From Prorocentrum cordatum (Eukaryota; Sar; Dinophyceae; Prorocentrales; Prorocentraceae), in NCBI GenBank assembly GCA_963575745.1, contig CAUYUJ010000891.1, positions 1 to 64,000 of the forward strand: a DNA stretch of 64,000 nt. The letters are read 5' to 3'. Positions within the stretch are counted from its first letter, which is position 1, and each line of letters begins with the position of its first letter. The notes under the pieces are model-generated. The model did not search any database. It was not told where the DNA came from and was given only the letters and a program-made list of their open reading frames with translations. Positions 48,550 through 58,847 of this stretch are shown piece after piece. Made by a program: the position numbers and the translations under genes.

Positions 48550-48757
48550 GTCTAACGTTCAGCCGCCCCCCCCACACCCCCACCCCCAAAGATGCCAAAC
48601 TGGGGCCACAACTTTAGTAAAACCATTGATTTGGGCGCCCAGAGGACTAGTGGGATAACGTTCAGCCCCCCCCAAAAACAAAACAGGCCCACATGGGGCC
48701 AGAACCTACGTAAAACTAATGATTTTGGCGCCCAGAGGGCTGGTGGGACATTACCTA
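48550..48757 (+). repeat. ~103-bp tandem duplication
   Basis: Each half runs ACGTTCAGCC, a C/A-rich stretch, GGGGCCA, TAAAAC..ATGATTT, then GGCGCCCAGAGG and a TGGGA end. Partial further copies of the family are at 49687-49745 and 50565-50610. Confidence 0.85.
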
Positions 48758-48904
48758 ACAGCTCTTGCTGATAGGTTTCTAGTGGTCTCAAAAGAGAGCA
48801 TCATGACTCCTCAGGGGGGTCTGGGCGGGACCCGGACAGGCTGCCGCCGCGGCTGCCGCCGAAGCCGAAATCATTTTGGACATCCTCGCAAAATCGTTTT
48901 TGGT

Positions 48905-49235
48905 GCTCCCAGAACTCCATTCCCGGGCCACATTTTGGATGCCCGGAGCCAACTGTAGGCCACTTCGTGCTCTTCGACTTCCCAGAACTCCATTCCCGGG
49001 CCACATTTTGGATGCCCGGAGCCAACTGTAGGCCACTTCGTGCTCTTCGATTTCCCAGAACTCCATTCCCGGGCCACATTTTGGATGCCCGGAGCCAACT
49101 GTAGGCCACTTCGTGCTCTTCAAGTTCCCAGAACTCCATTCCTGGGCATGATTTTGAATGCCCGGAGCCAACTGTAGGCCACTTCGTGTTCTTCTAGTTC
49201 CCAGAATTCCACTCCTGGGCCACATTTTGAATGCT
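48905..49235. repeat. 73-bp tandem repeat, about 4.5 copies
   Basis: The unit includes CCCAGAACTCCATTCCCGGG, CCACATTTTGGATGCCCGGA and GTAGGCCACTTCGTG. Copies are nearly identical. As 73 is not a multiple of three, each copy shifts frame. Confidence 0.95.
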
Positions 49236-49530
49236 GAGGCAGGCTGATGCTGCGGCTGAGGCTGAGGCAGGCTGAGGCTGAGGCCTGAGGCTGAAGGCAG
49301 ACTGAGGCTGAGGCTGAAGCAGGCTGAGGCTGAGGCTGAAGCAGGCTGAGGCTGAGGCTGAGGCTGAGGCAGGCTGATGCTGGCTGAGGCTGAGGCAGGC
49401 TGAGGCTGAGGCCGAGGCTGAAGGCAGGCTGAGGGTGAGGCTGAGGCAGGCTGAGGCTGAGGCTGAGGCAGGTTGAGGCTGAGGCAGGCTGAGGCTGAGG
49501 CTGAGGCAGGCTGAGGCTGAGGCTGTGACT
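49236..49530. repeat. (GAGGCT/GAGGCAGGCT)n tandem repeat
   Basis: 6-bp and 10-bp units mixed over about 300 bp. Confidence 0.95.
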
Positions 49531-49956
49531 GCGACTGCCGTTGCCGCTGCGACTGTCATCGCGAATGCGACTACGACTGCGAAAACAGCAGAATTCGACA
49601 ACAGGATTTTCATCCGAATCTTAAGGGGAATGCTTTCAGATGTGCTTCTACACATCGCTGTTAGCTTGCTTTGCCGGGATAATTTTTCAATCCCCCCCTA
49701 AAGAGGCCAAAATGGGGCCAACACCTAAGTCAAACCAATGATTGCGGTTTCTTCGCCGATGCCGTTACCGATGCCCTGACACGTCGCGGGCTGCCCAAAA
49801 AACGTCCAGGGGAGGGGTAATGGAGAGGGGTCAAGACTCCCTCGCCGCCCTCAAGCCGTCTCGTTCACTCCCACCCGCCTTCCCAACACATACGTAGCAC
49901 CCGAGCCTGGCCCCCGCCGCAGCATATTCAGCAATCGTCTTTGGATGGGCAGCTAT

Positions 49957-50017
49957 TAGAGGCGAGTCCGCCGCCGCGGCCGCCGCCTCTGCCGCCGCCG
50001 CCGCCGCAGCCGCCGCA

Positions 50018-50056
<39 letters not shown>

Positions 50057-50308
50057 CGCCGCCGCCGTCCGCCTCCGTCGCCGCCGCGCCGGCCGCCGCC
50101 GCCGCCGCCGCCCCCGCTGCCGAATCGCCGCAGCCGCTGCCGCGCAGCGCGCCGCCGCCTGCCGCCGCCGCCGCGCCGCCACCGCCGCCGCCGCCGCCGC
50201 CGCCTCCGCCGCCCCCGCCGCTGCCGCCGCCACCGCCGCCGCCACCGCCGCAGCCGCCGCAGCCGCTGCCCCCGCCGCAGCCGCCGCAACCGCCGCCGCC
50301 GCCAAGTG
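49957..50308. repeat. (GCC)n tract
   Basis: About 350 bp of GCC triplets with GTC, TGC and CAC variants. Frames are poly-Ala, poly-Pro or poly-Arg. Confidence 0.95.
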
Positions 50309-50930
50309 TAATCTGTATTGTTTTTTGACAGGGATGGTGGGGGGAGGCCGCATCGGGTTCGCTGCCTATGCTCCGAATTCGGAGGCGGAGTGTGTGTGTT
50401 TTTTTCGGTTGTTTTGCAAGGGATGGCGGGGGGGGGGCCCTCATTGTCCCTGGTTGGCTCCCAGTCGCCAGGGGGAGGGGGTATATATTAATATGGAACA
50501 GTGATAAGCCCTTCCCCGTGGGGGGAAATTGTTTTTTTTTTTTTTGGGAAGAGGGAAGATACATCTTTTTAGACCACCTGCGCCCAGAGGGCTGGTGGGA
50601 TTGAAGCACCAAGAAGCTACCAGATTGCCCACGCAAGGCTTCCAAGAGGGCCAACTCTGTAAAACAGATAAAAAACCCAACATGTGTTGGCTTCCCCGTG
50701 CGTTGCGAAAGTCTAGCTTCAAGAGAGCACCGGAGGCCCACATGGACCCGACGAGATTTGCACGATTGCCCACGGATGGCCCAGGAGTTCAGCCAATACG
50801 AAGCCTCAGCCTCAGTGCGGCTTTCAAGCCAAGGAGCCGATCATCGGGACACGGTCCCTGTGACGCGCTACAGGCTTGGCCCCATGGCAAGAAGATTGTG
50901 AGCGCGAACGATGTCCCCAGTACATATGTA
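50309..50930. other. Unassigned sequence
   Basis: Mixed DNA with G runs. Contains GCGCCCAGAGGGCTGGTGGG at 50580, shared with the tandem duplication at 48550-48757. Confidence 0.45.
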
Positions 50931-51345
50931 CATATACATACACACGTCCGTCCGTACGTACGTACATACACATACACATACACATACACATACTCATACT
51001 CATACACATGCACATACACATACCCATACACATACACATACACATGCACACATGCATACACATATGCAAAAACATACGTGCATGCATACACGCACATAAT
51101 TACATAACTACACACATACATACATACATACATACATGCATGCATGCATGCATGCATGCATACATACATACATACATACATACATGCATGCATGCATGCA
51201 TGCATACATACATACATGCATGCAAACATACATGCATACATATAAACATATATACTTACATACATACAAACATGCATGCACACATACATACATACATGCA
51301 TGCATGCATGCATGCATGCATGCATGCATACATACATACATACGT
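50931..51345. repeat. (CACATA)n then (CATA/CATG)n simple sequence
   Basis: CATACACATA repeats to about 51050, then CATGCATG and ACATACAT blocks. Confidence 0.95.
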
Positions 51346-51460
51346 GAACAGGTATTGCCAAATGGCTGGCTTCCTGTCGTCGTCACATCGGCTCTTCACC
51401 CTCACTTCCGCCGGCGAAGCATCCTAGCGCACCCTCTCATCACGGATGCGAGCTTGAGTC

Positions 51461-51750
51461 ATGTTTACTGTCAGGACTTGCGCACCGTGTTCTGCACCTC
51501 TGCGTGTTGTCGCAGCACGCTCCAGAGCGTGTAGCACGCCTTTTTGCGACAGTGCATCAATCGACACGCGTCCTAAGCTCGCCTACTTCAACATCGCAGG
51601 CCGCGCAGAGCCGCTTCGCTTGCTGCTCTCCGAGGGCTTAGGTGCAAGCGGCTGGATTAACGAGAGCTTCAGCAAAGGCCCTGCGTGGGACGCGTTCAAG
51701 AGGAGTAGCGCGCCGCTGGGAAGTGTCCCAGTGCTGCACTGGCCGTCGAG
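51461..51750 (+). CDS. Glutathione S-transferase, exon 1 (thioredoxin-fold half)
   Basis: From residue 37 the product reads KLAYFNIAGRAEPLRLLLSE, the start of sigma-like glutathione S-transferases, with the Tyr that activates glutathione. AWDAFKRSSAPLGSVPVLHW follows, with the cis-Pro before Val-Leu that holds glutathione. The ATG at 51461 gives a 36-residue lead rich in Arg, Ser, Ala and Cys with no acidic residue until near its end; this could be an organelle-targeting peptide, or the true start could lie elsewhere. The exon probably ends at 51750 before GCAAGA, a GC donor. Joining to 52491 keeps the frame and adds SGAVVEVAQTLAIAQFLG, as expected next. The enzyme conjugates glutathione to electrophiles. 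Confidence 0.75.
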
Positions 51751-52490
51751 GCAAGACCCCAAGCGGAACAGCTCGGCCACGTGCAAGAGTGCCCCTTCGT
51801 CGCCGTGACCTCTGGCGTGGGCCCGCTGGGGGCCCTCCGATCGCGGAGTTCGACGGGGTCAGCGGCGGCCTGCGCGCTCGGATCTGGTTCCGCACGCTCC
51901 CGCTCCCCGAGGCTCGGGCTCTTCCTCCTCCTCCTCCTCCTCCTCCTCCTCCTCCTCCTCCTCTCTCCTCCTCCTCCTCCTCCTCCCCTGGAGGGCGCGG
52001 CATAGAAGGGGGGGGGGGGGGGGGCGAGGGCGCCGAGACCACCGTCGCGCCGCTGGTTCTGGCCCACCACGCTTTGACGCGACACGCGGACAGCCTCTCG
52101 ACTCCCAGGCGTCGACGTCGGGGGCTTTTCCAAGGCCTCCCTCCCGCGCAGCGGGGCGAGACGCTATCAGCGCGCAGGGGCCCAGCGTGTCGCCGGGGCC
52201 TCCGCCGCGACGCGCTGAGCACACGTTTCTGACCGCACCGATGGCCGCTCCCTGTCTACCCAGACCCGACGTCGTGTTCTTTTGGTTTAAACAAACAATC
52301 ACAGCGTGTCATCCCAGGGCTCTGGACCCGTCCTCAGGACTGCCTTCCATTCCGAGTCGTTCTCTGAGAGTCCCGGGGCCCAGTAAGGGCTCCTGGAGGC
52401 CAACAGCTGTGTAAAACGAAAAACGCCCGTTGTGTTTTTCACGGCGCGAGGCGGCTCTGGGCCCCTGCTTGGGGCCACTCTTGTGCGCAG
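51751..52490 (+). other. Glutathione S-transferase intron 1 (GC-AG), with TCC tract
   Basis: Starts GCAAGACC and ends GTGCGCAG. It contains a TCC tract (51925-51990), a G run (52003-52025) and mixed sequence. Boundaries rest on frame continuity and protein similarity; GC donors are common in dinoflagellates. Confidence 0.55.
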
Positions 52491-52678
52491 CCGGACCAGC
52501 GGCGCCGTGGTCGAGGTGGCGCAGACGCTCGCGATTGCGCAGTTCCTCGGCGCCAGGCTCGGCCTGCAGGGCGAGGGTGACGCGGACCAGGCCCTGTGCG
52601 CCACGCTCGCCACGGCGGCCTACACCGAGCTCCTCGTGCCGCTGAGCAACCTGCTCTGGGCCCCTGTGCGACTGCGCG
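52491..52678 (+). CDS. Glutathione S-transferase, exon 2
   Basis: In frame it reads SGAVVEVAQTLAIAQFLG, then GLQGEGDADQALCATLATAA and YTELLVPLSNLLWAP. AQTLAI stands at the Q-S/T-x-A-I site, where the family binds the gamma-glutamyl part of glutathione, followed by the linker and first helices of the C-terminal domain. The 3' end at 52678 (phase 1) precedes GTATCCC. The next exon begins in the matching phase at 54807. Confidence 0.75.
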
Positions 52679-52779
52679 GTATCCCTTGAGATCCGGGCGT
52701 TGCAATTTTCCCCGAATGGCGTTGCAATTTTCCCCGAGGGCGAGAACGCCAAAAATTGTCAAAGCCTACGGGACGTCAA

Positions 52780-53000
52780 CGGAGTTTGCCTCGTGGGACC
52801 CTCGTGGGAGTGTTCTTGGAGGCCTCTTGGGGCGTCTTGGAGACCTCTTGGGGCGTCTGGAGGCTGTCTCGGGCGTCTTGGACCGATTGTTCGGCGATCC
52901 GTGGCCCTCTTGGACCGTCTTGGGGGTTTCTTGGGGCACTCCTGGCCTGTCTTGGGGCTGTTCAGGGCTCTGGGGCACCCGCGGGGGGATGGCATTCTGA
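52780..53000 (+). repeat. CTTGGGG-type repeat block 7
   Basis: Opens with TTTGCCTCGTGGGACCCTCG and TGGGAGTGTTCTTGGAGG, the same start as at 63413. Confidence 0.85.
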
Positions 53001-53102
53001 CCCTGGGCCCCCCTCGCTACCCCGCCTCCCCTCTGGGACCCCCGCGGGACTCCCCCCCCGCGGGACCTTCCCCTGGGGCGCCCCCCCTCGCAAGCAGCAG
53101 CA

Positions 53103-53280
53103 AGGAAGGGATCAAAGGGAAGGGCTTCCTTTCGACTGAATTGCAACGTTCTTCAATTTCTTTGTTCCTTCATTTTCTTGGGACTCACGGCGACAACGAT
53201 GACGACTACGACGACGACGGCGACGACCACGACGACGATGAGGACAGCGACGACGACGACGACGACGATGACTAACCCTA
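53103..53280 (+). repeat. GAC-triplet repeat family, copy 2
   Basis: AAGGGATCAAAGGGAAGGGC lead, TTTTCTTGGGACTCACGGCG, then (GAC)n. Lacks the CACACACGCC right end, a piece of which is at 54468. Confidence 0.8.
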
Positions 53281-54655
53281 TGCTGGTGAGAACCGCACCC
53301 TGGGAATAAGAAAGTTCGGGGTCTTGGGAGGATAGTAAATTTGCCCTGGAGTTCTCGATGTTGGGACTTCTGGACGGGTCTTGAGTGACCTCCAAGCTGA
53401 TCTGGGGAAGCCTTCCCCCGGAGCTTGTTTGAAGGAGTTGGGTGAACACGAGCCCTGACAAATACGATGGTATTGTGAACACTGGCCGCTCTTGGGGGGC
53501 CGGTCTAGAGGTATGAGACGAGAACGAAACCAAAGATGGAGAAGAGGGAGGAGAAGGAGGAGAGGGAGAGAGAGAGGAGAAGAGCGAGAGGACGCGGATA
53601 GTAGCAACAAGAGGGAGGAGAAGCAGGAGGAGACAATGGTCCTAGGGGGAGAATCGGGAAGAGAAGGATGTCCAGACAAATCAAAGTTTCAGACCAATCA
53701 CAGTCATGCTGGTTTCCCACTCGTCGTGTAGGAGTACTCATGGCTACTTTTTGGGTGTGAATAGAAACGACGGAGATAATCAAATGCAGCCGGGGAGCAC
53801 CGGGAAGGCGATGAAAAGGAGGATAAGGAGGAGAAGATAGAGAAGAGAAGGAGGACGAGTTAGAGGAGGAAGGTAATCAGGATAGACAAGAAAACAAGGA
53901 GCAGGACGAGGACAAGAACAGAGGAGGACGATGACGAGGAGAGGGAGGAGGAGGAGAAGGAGATTTCAAGAGGCCTCAAAGTTTCGGATACATCAAAAGT
54001 TATGTATATATTCATATATATATATATATGCAAATATTCGTAAAATTACAGGACTCTTGAATGCTTTCTACTCGTCGCTCAGGAGTACTCATGCTTGCTC
54101 TTTGGGGTGATAAACAATGTCGGCGATACAAACAATTAACTGGGGCGCGGATGGAGGAAGGAGGGGTGGGGGAGTAAACGGAGGAGGAGACAGAGAAGAG
54201 AAGGAACATAAGTAAGATCATAAGTAAGGAAGATAAGGAAGAGAATGAGGGAAGGAGAAGGAGGAGAAGGAGGAGGAGGACGACGGGGAGAGGGAGGAGC
54301 GACGATGCGAACTTTGGGCGTGGGTATAAAGTTCGCCCAAAGTTCGCCCCCCCGCGCCTCTTGTGGCAAGATGAAGCCACATACACCCCGGGGATGATCA
54401 GATAGAGGGGGTGACGGGGGGGGGCCCTTCCTATCCCTGGTATGCGGTTACTCAGAGGGACAAGCGCCCCACACACGCCGAAGGATCGGCGGATTCGGGT
54501 TCCTTTCCCTCGCCTCAATGCCGGCTACATGTTGGGTCCGTGCGGCCACGATCCTGCTTGTGAAGTATACAATACGGTGCCCATGGTCGCGTGTCGACCT
54601 TCTACTCCTCGCCCCGCCTCTTCACCTCTGCTGCTATTAGGGTGTTTGGCTGGGC
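53281..54655. other. Intronic unassigned sequence, purine-rich
   Basis: Contains GGAGAAGGA-type tracts (53530-53640, 53800-53970, 54170-54300) and (TA)n at 54012-54032. ACTCGTCG..AGGAGTACTCATG recurs at 53720 and 54068, so part of it may be a decayed ~340-bp duplication. No coding recognised. Confidence 0.45.
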
Positions 54656-54806
54656 TAATTTACACCTGGCGTTTCGCCTGGTTTCGGACCCAGGGACCCT
54701 CACATATCAAACGACTCGAAAAATATATCAGAAAGATGGGCGCCAGTTCTCCAGTCGTCCACGTCTCGCGATGTTGCATTTTCGTTCGCGACGTCGGATC
54801 TCGGAG
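54656..54806 (+). repeat. Introner-like repeat family, copy 3 (right part)
   Basis: GGCGTTTCGCCTGGTTTCGG, CCCTCACATATCAAACGACT and the right end GACGTCGGATCTCGGAG, which coincides with the 3' splice site at 54805-54806. Confidence 0.7.
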
Positions 54807-55160
54807 TCCCCCTGGGCGCCGTCGCGTATGCGTACTGCGCCAAGATGGTCGAGCTGATGCCGCTCATCGAGGCGCGGATGGCGGCGAGTTGTGGCCCGTT
54901 CGTGCTCGGGACCGCGCCCTGCGTCGCGGACTTCTTCCTCGCGGAGTGGGCCGGTCGGCACCGCGAGTGCTTCGGGGAGGGCCAGCCCGAGCTGCGGCTG
55001 CCGCCGCGGCTCCGAGAACTGGCGCTCGCCGTGGCAGAACGGCCTGGGCTGCGCGAGTACGCGGCGGCGGCGCGGCCGACGTACGCGCTGCTCGACGAGG
55101 GCGGCGCGCCGGGCGGCCCACTGCGGTGGACCAACAGCCCGGAGGGCGCCAAATGCGCAC
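54807..55160 (+). CDS. Glutathione S-transferase, exon 3 (C-terminal domain)
   Basis: In frame with exon 2 (phase 1) it reads PLGAVAYAYCAKMVELMPLI and EARMAASCGPFVLGTAPCVA, then DFFLAEWAGRHRECF, a Pro/Arg/Leu stretch and PGLREYAAAARPTY. GPFVLG..P.VADF is the N-capping box and hydrophobic staple region found in nearly all glutathione S-transferases; REY near the end matches the usual last helix. The C-terminus is uncertain: the frame runs on into an introner-like repeat at 55166, so the true exon end probably lies between 55140 and 55165, with a short further exon or a stop beyond. Confidence 0.75.
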
Positions 55161-55165
55161 CTGCT

Positions 55166-55332
55166 CGCAGATCTTGGCGTTGCCGTCTTTCCACAACTGG
55201 CGTGTTCGCCCAGCTGCTGGCCCTGGGACCCTCGCAGAGCGATCCGGCTCGAAGAATGGCGCAGAGCGATGGGGTCGAGGACTCCCGGAGTCAATTTTCA
55301 CGATGTGGCATTTTGTTGGGCCGCACCGGATG
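55166..55332 (+). repeat. Introner-like repeat family, copy 4
   Basis: CGCAGATCTTGGCGTTGCCG, GGCGTGTTCGCCC, AGAGCGATCCGGCTCGAAGA and ATGGCGCAGAGCGATGGGGT. It ends near CACCGGATGTGAG. Directly follows exon 3 and may be intron 3 of the same gene. Confidence 0.7.
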
Positions 55333-55660
55333 TGAGTGTATGCGCCAAGCCTGGCCAAGCCCGCCTTTGGGTCCAGTATCGGTGTGTGCGCCCGGGTGCT
55401 TGCTGTCGCTCCCCTGGGGGTGGTTCCAGCTCCGCCACGCTGTGTGAGCTCGCCCCGCCCGCGCGCTCCCACTTTACTGGACCTACACATTAGGCGACGC
55501 TTCAGAAAACCCAAGTTTTCGGCCAGAGTCTCGATTATTCTTAATGTTTCAATGTAAATCCCAAGATTTGAATAGACATTCTGGGTTTTCACTCAGATTC
55601 TGAGACCATGAATTTCTGAACCCATGATTTCTAAAGCATTTCGCAGGGTGTACGCCGCGC
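55333..55660. other. Unassigned sequence
   Basis: Contains a GC-rich half (to 55480) that could hold a terminal exon, then AT-richer DNA. Confidence 0.35.
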
Positions 55661-55679
55661 CGCCGCACCGTCTGCGACG

Positions 55680-55852
55680 CCCCCTTCGTCGGAACTCTGC
55701 GTGTCGGTGCGCCGCTGGCGCCCTCCGGGCGGCCCGGCGGAGGCCTCGGTGCGGCGCTACCTTGGGGGCGGCGGGGAGGGCGGCGCGTGCTACGTGCACG
55801 CGGCCGCGGCGCGGGACCCCGGCGCGGACGCGCGGCACGGCCGCGGGGGTTT
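55680..55852 (+). other. GC-rich island, possible exon of an unknown gene
   Basis: One plus frame reads ELCVSVRRWRPPGGPAEASV and RRYLGGGGEGGACYVHAAAA with nearly all third bases G or C. TTTCGCAG stands about 25 bp before. No family recognised. Confidence 0.25.
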
Positions 55853-55947
55853 CTGATGGCGGGCAGGAAGAGAGCGCGCGGGCGGGCCAGGGGCTCGGAG
55901 GAGGAGTGCCAGTCTTCCACGGTGGGGCCCGAGGAGGTGGGGCCGGA

Positions 55948-56095
55948 GGATCGCGCCGCATCGCCGATGCGTGGGCGATGCAGCTCGATGGGGAGCAGGA
56001 TGCCATCCACGCCGACGTCGCCGATGCATCGCCGACGTTGCCGTTGCATCGCCGATGCATCGGCGGTGCGTCGGGGGTGCGGCGCGATCCTCCGA
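55948..56095. mobile_element. GATGCATCG palindromic element, copy 2
   Basis: GGAGGATCGCGCCGCATCGC at the left, GTGCGGCGCGATCCTCCGAC at the right, and ATCCACGCCGACGTCGCCGA in the centre. Confidence 0.8.
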
Positions 56096-56190
56096 CGCCA
56101 CCCAAACTCTGGCCCCATGCTGAAGGCATCAAGGAAGAGGCACGGCTGCCGCTGCGCGTGCCCCGTTCCTCGCCCTGTGGGGCCGCCTGC

Positions 56191-56366
56191 TCCGGCATCC
56201 GACGGTGCGAAGAAGTTGCGGCATCGTGCAAGAAGACGACCAGGGGCTTAGACCCCGTCTGTCTGGATCTTCTCTCGAGCCGGATCGATCTGTGAGGGGC
56301 CCGAGGCCCGACACCGGGCCAGAACGCCCTGGTGTACAAAACAAGTGCAGCGCCAAAATCCCAGGG
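56191..56366 (-). repeat. Introner-like repeat family, copy 5
   Basis: Inverted copy: CCGGATCGATCTGTGAGGGG, CGGGCCAGAACGCCC, and the left end TACCCTGGGATTTTGGCGCT on the minus strand. Confidence 0.75.
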
Positions 56367-57170
56367 TAGGAGACCCTCGTCCTGACGGCTGGACTCGCCC
56401 CGAACAGATGCTGGCCAGAGCGCACCCCTTGAGGGCTCGGGGGAGCAGCGCTAGCGGTGTCTCTTTTGGTTCCCCCGGGTGCTTTGCGGCGCGCCGCTCG
56501 CTGCGTGCGCACAGGGGGTTGGGGGCCCGGGGGGGGCGGCCTCGGTGTTCCTTGTCGTCCCTGGTCCTTACTCGCGCATCCCTCCTTCCTCGTTAATCTG
56601 CGGACGACCTGTTTGCACCGTATACCGCGTAGGCGTCCCCCGAGGCGTCGTCACTCCTCGACCCAGGACTGGCACGGTGCACAGTTGCTGTTTGGCCCTC
56701 AGGGCCGAAAAGCCGTGCACTGTCCCGCGCGGGAGTCCAAACATGGTACGCTGCATGGGCGCCGTTCCTGCTCCGCCACCGTGCCTCTCCCCTCCTGCTG
56801 CTCCTGCGCCTGCCCGCCTTTCCCCCCTCCCCCTGTTCCTGCTCCTCCCCCCCCTCTGCCCGCATCCTCCCCCACCGCTCCCCGCTCATCCCCCTCGACG
56901 GCGACATCGACGACGACGACCTGAGTCGACCAGAGGTCTCAACATGTCCCCGTAGGTCTCCAAGGCCGACGCGGGCCTCCAGGGCCTCCAGAAGTCTAAG
57001 AATCAAGGGGCAGAAAAAGCACCCCGACTTCCCGTGCCTTGTTCGATGGCTTCCGTGAGTGCACTTGAGGGATTCGCTTGTAAGGGCTCTTGTTGTGAGG
57101 GTGGTTATTCTGCCATATGCCCTCTCTGATTGGGCAAACAATGTCCCAGAGCCCTGATCCTTGAGCCTCG

Positions 57171-57172
<2 letters not shown>
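56367..57172. other. Unassigned sequence
   Basis: GC-rich DNA with pyrimidine stretches (56790-56890). GCACGGTGCACAG (56673) and CGTGCACTGTCCC (56713) form a loose inverted pair. No gene recognised. Confidence 0.4.
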
Positions 57173-57239
<67 letters not shown>

Positions 57240-57240
57240 G
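57173..57240. repeat. (GAC)n microsatellite
   Basis: About 22 pure GAC triplets. Confidence 0.95.
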
Positions 57241-57540
57241 TCGAGCGGCGGCGGTGGTGGCGGCGACGCCGCCGACACCGGGGACCTCCGAGAAATTATG
57301 TTTACGCCGCTCTACGTCCCGAGCTTTCCCGAGCCTCCCGCCCCGTGGAGCGGAGCGACACGCTGTCCGCTATCCACTCGGAGGTCATAGCGTGTCGCCG
57401 GGGCCACGGCGGCGGCACGCTAGCAGCAGTTCCTCAGCGCATCGTCGGAGATGAAATCCATCGCGCCCATCGCCGCATCCACAATGGGAGTTCAACTGAC
57501 CTCCAGAACCTGAGTTTCTTTTCCAGTGGTGGTTCCTTTC

Positions 57541-57715
57541 CTCGCATCCGACGTGGCAAGATAAGTGCCACAGCGTAAAAGATGACAGCCGCAGCCATCG
57601 ACCCCATCTTTCCGCGCCATTATTCGAGCAGGATCGATCTGCCAGGGCCCCGGGACCCGAAACCGGGCGAAAACGCCCGCTGCGACAAAAACTTGCAGCG
57701 CCAAGATCCGCAGGG
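57541..57715 (-). repeat. Introner-like repeat family, copy 6
   Basis: Inverted copy with GCAGGATCGATCTGCCAGGG, CCGGGCGAAAACGCCCG and CTTGCAGCGCCAAGATCCG. Confidence 0.75.
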
Positions 57716-57759
57716 CTGTCCACTACCCTCACCGTGTCGTCAGAGATCTGGGGACAACG

Positions 57760-57985
57760 AGCGGCGACCCTCGGCGGCGGCCCTGGCGGTGGCCGCGGCC
57801 GCGGCGATGGCGGTTGCCGCGAGCGGCGACCCTCGGCGGCGGCCGCGGCGGTGGCCGCGGCCGCGGCAAGGGCGGCGGCCGCGAGCGGCGGCCCCTCGGC
57901 GGCGGCATCGGCGGCGGCGGCGGCGGCGGCGGCGCCGCGGCGACCCCTCGGCGGCGGCCTCGGCGGCGGCGGCCCCTCGGCGGCG
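57760..57985. repeat. (GGC)n tract with CCTCGGCGGCGG units
   Basis: Degenerate GGC triplets in which GGCGACCCTCGGCGGCGG recurs. Confidence 0.9.
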
Positions 57986-58130
57986 GCTTCTCCTCGCGCC
58001 GAGAGGCCCTCCGCCGCCCCGGCCGCCGGCCTGGGGCAGCGCGCCGCCCTTCGCGGCGCCCGCGCACTCGCGCGGCAGAAGCCCCCAGGCTCGCGTGCTC
58101 TTCGCCGCTTGGCACTCGAAGCCTGCCAGA
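57986..58130. other. GC-rich island, possible exon
   Basis: A plus frame reads AWGSAPPFAAPAHSRGRSPQ and ARVLFAAWHSKPARQ with high third-position GC; other frames are open too. No family recognised. Confidence 0.2.
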
Positions 58131-58135
58131 CAGGG

Positions 58136-58310
58136 TCGGAGGATCGCGCCGCATCGCCGGTGCATCGCCGCTGCGGCTCGATGTGGAGCCCGAGATGCGT
58201 CACCTTAGCGTCGCCGATGCATCGCCGACGTCGACGATGCATCGCCGGTGCAGTGCCGATGCATCGCAGCAGCGTCGTCGGTGTATCGGCGATGCGGCGG
58301 CGCGATCCTC
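58136..58310. mobile_element. GATGCATCG palindromic element, copy 3
   Basis: Left GGAGGATCGCGCCGCATCGC, right GGCGGCGCGATCCTCCGACC. Centre carries CGATGTGGAGCCCGAGATG. Confidence 0.8.
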
Positions 58311-58519
58311 CGACCTCATCTGTTCGGACCCCACCCAGGAGGCCGCTATGTAAGCATTCGAGTGCGGGATCGGCTGCAGAATTGATTCGCCCCGAGGTTG
58401 CTTTAAAGAGTGCTTCGTAGATCCACGGAGCATTCTGCGTATTTTCCGTAGCACTGGCGAGAGAATCAATTTTCGGTTCGCCGCTTTGTAAGCGTTCGGG
58501 CCGCGCACGCCCCAGATAC

Positions 58520-58625
58520 CCTGAGATCCTGGCGCCGCAGTTGTTTCACACCGGGCGTTTTCGCCCGGTTTCGGGGCCCCCAGTCCCTCACAGATCGATC
58601 CGGCTCGGAAAATGAAGCACTGTGG
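58520..58625 (+). repeat. Introner-like repeat family, copy 7
   Basis: AGATACCCTGAGATCCTGGC, CGGGCGTTTTCGCCCG and CAGATCGATCCGGCTCGG. The right end is missing or diverged. Confidence 0.75.
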
Positions 58626-58847
58626 CAAGCAGCCGCACTAAGCAGAGGTCCAGAGCCAGACCCCCCCCTCTTCCGCCCAACGTCGAAGGCTGAATCCGAA
58701 AACGCTCACCAAGGGACCCTCTCGGCCGAGTTCTGGGTGCCCCCAGCCCCGGGAGGTCGCCCTGGCCCGGAGATCTCCAGGAAGCCTCCGCCGTGCAGGC
58801 CCCGGCCAGCACAGGCACGCGCAACTTGACGCTCGGAGGCTCGTGCC

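Larger units (their letters stand above)
52679..54806 (+). other. Glutathione S-transferase intron 2 (GT-AG) with repeat insertions
   Basis: Begins GTATCCCTTGAGATCCGGGC, like the left end of the introner-like family, and ends GACGTCGGATCTCGGAG, its right end. Between them lie a CTTGGGG block (52780-53000), a GAC-triplet element (53103-53280), GA-rich DNA (53520-53960), a (TA)n run (54012-54032) and another GGA-rich stretch. Large repeats appear to have inserted into a once-short intron. Confidence 0.6.

Noticed and set aside
50911-51600. His/Thr- or Met/Cys/Ala-rich proteins
   Set aside because: They are translations of the CATA/CATG simple repeat.
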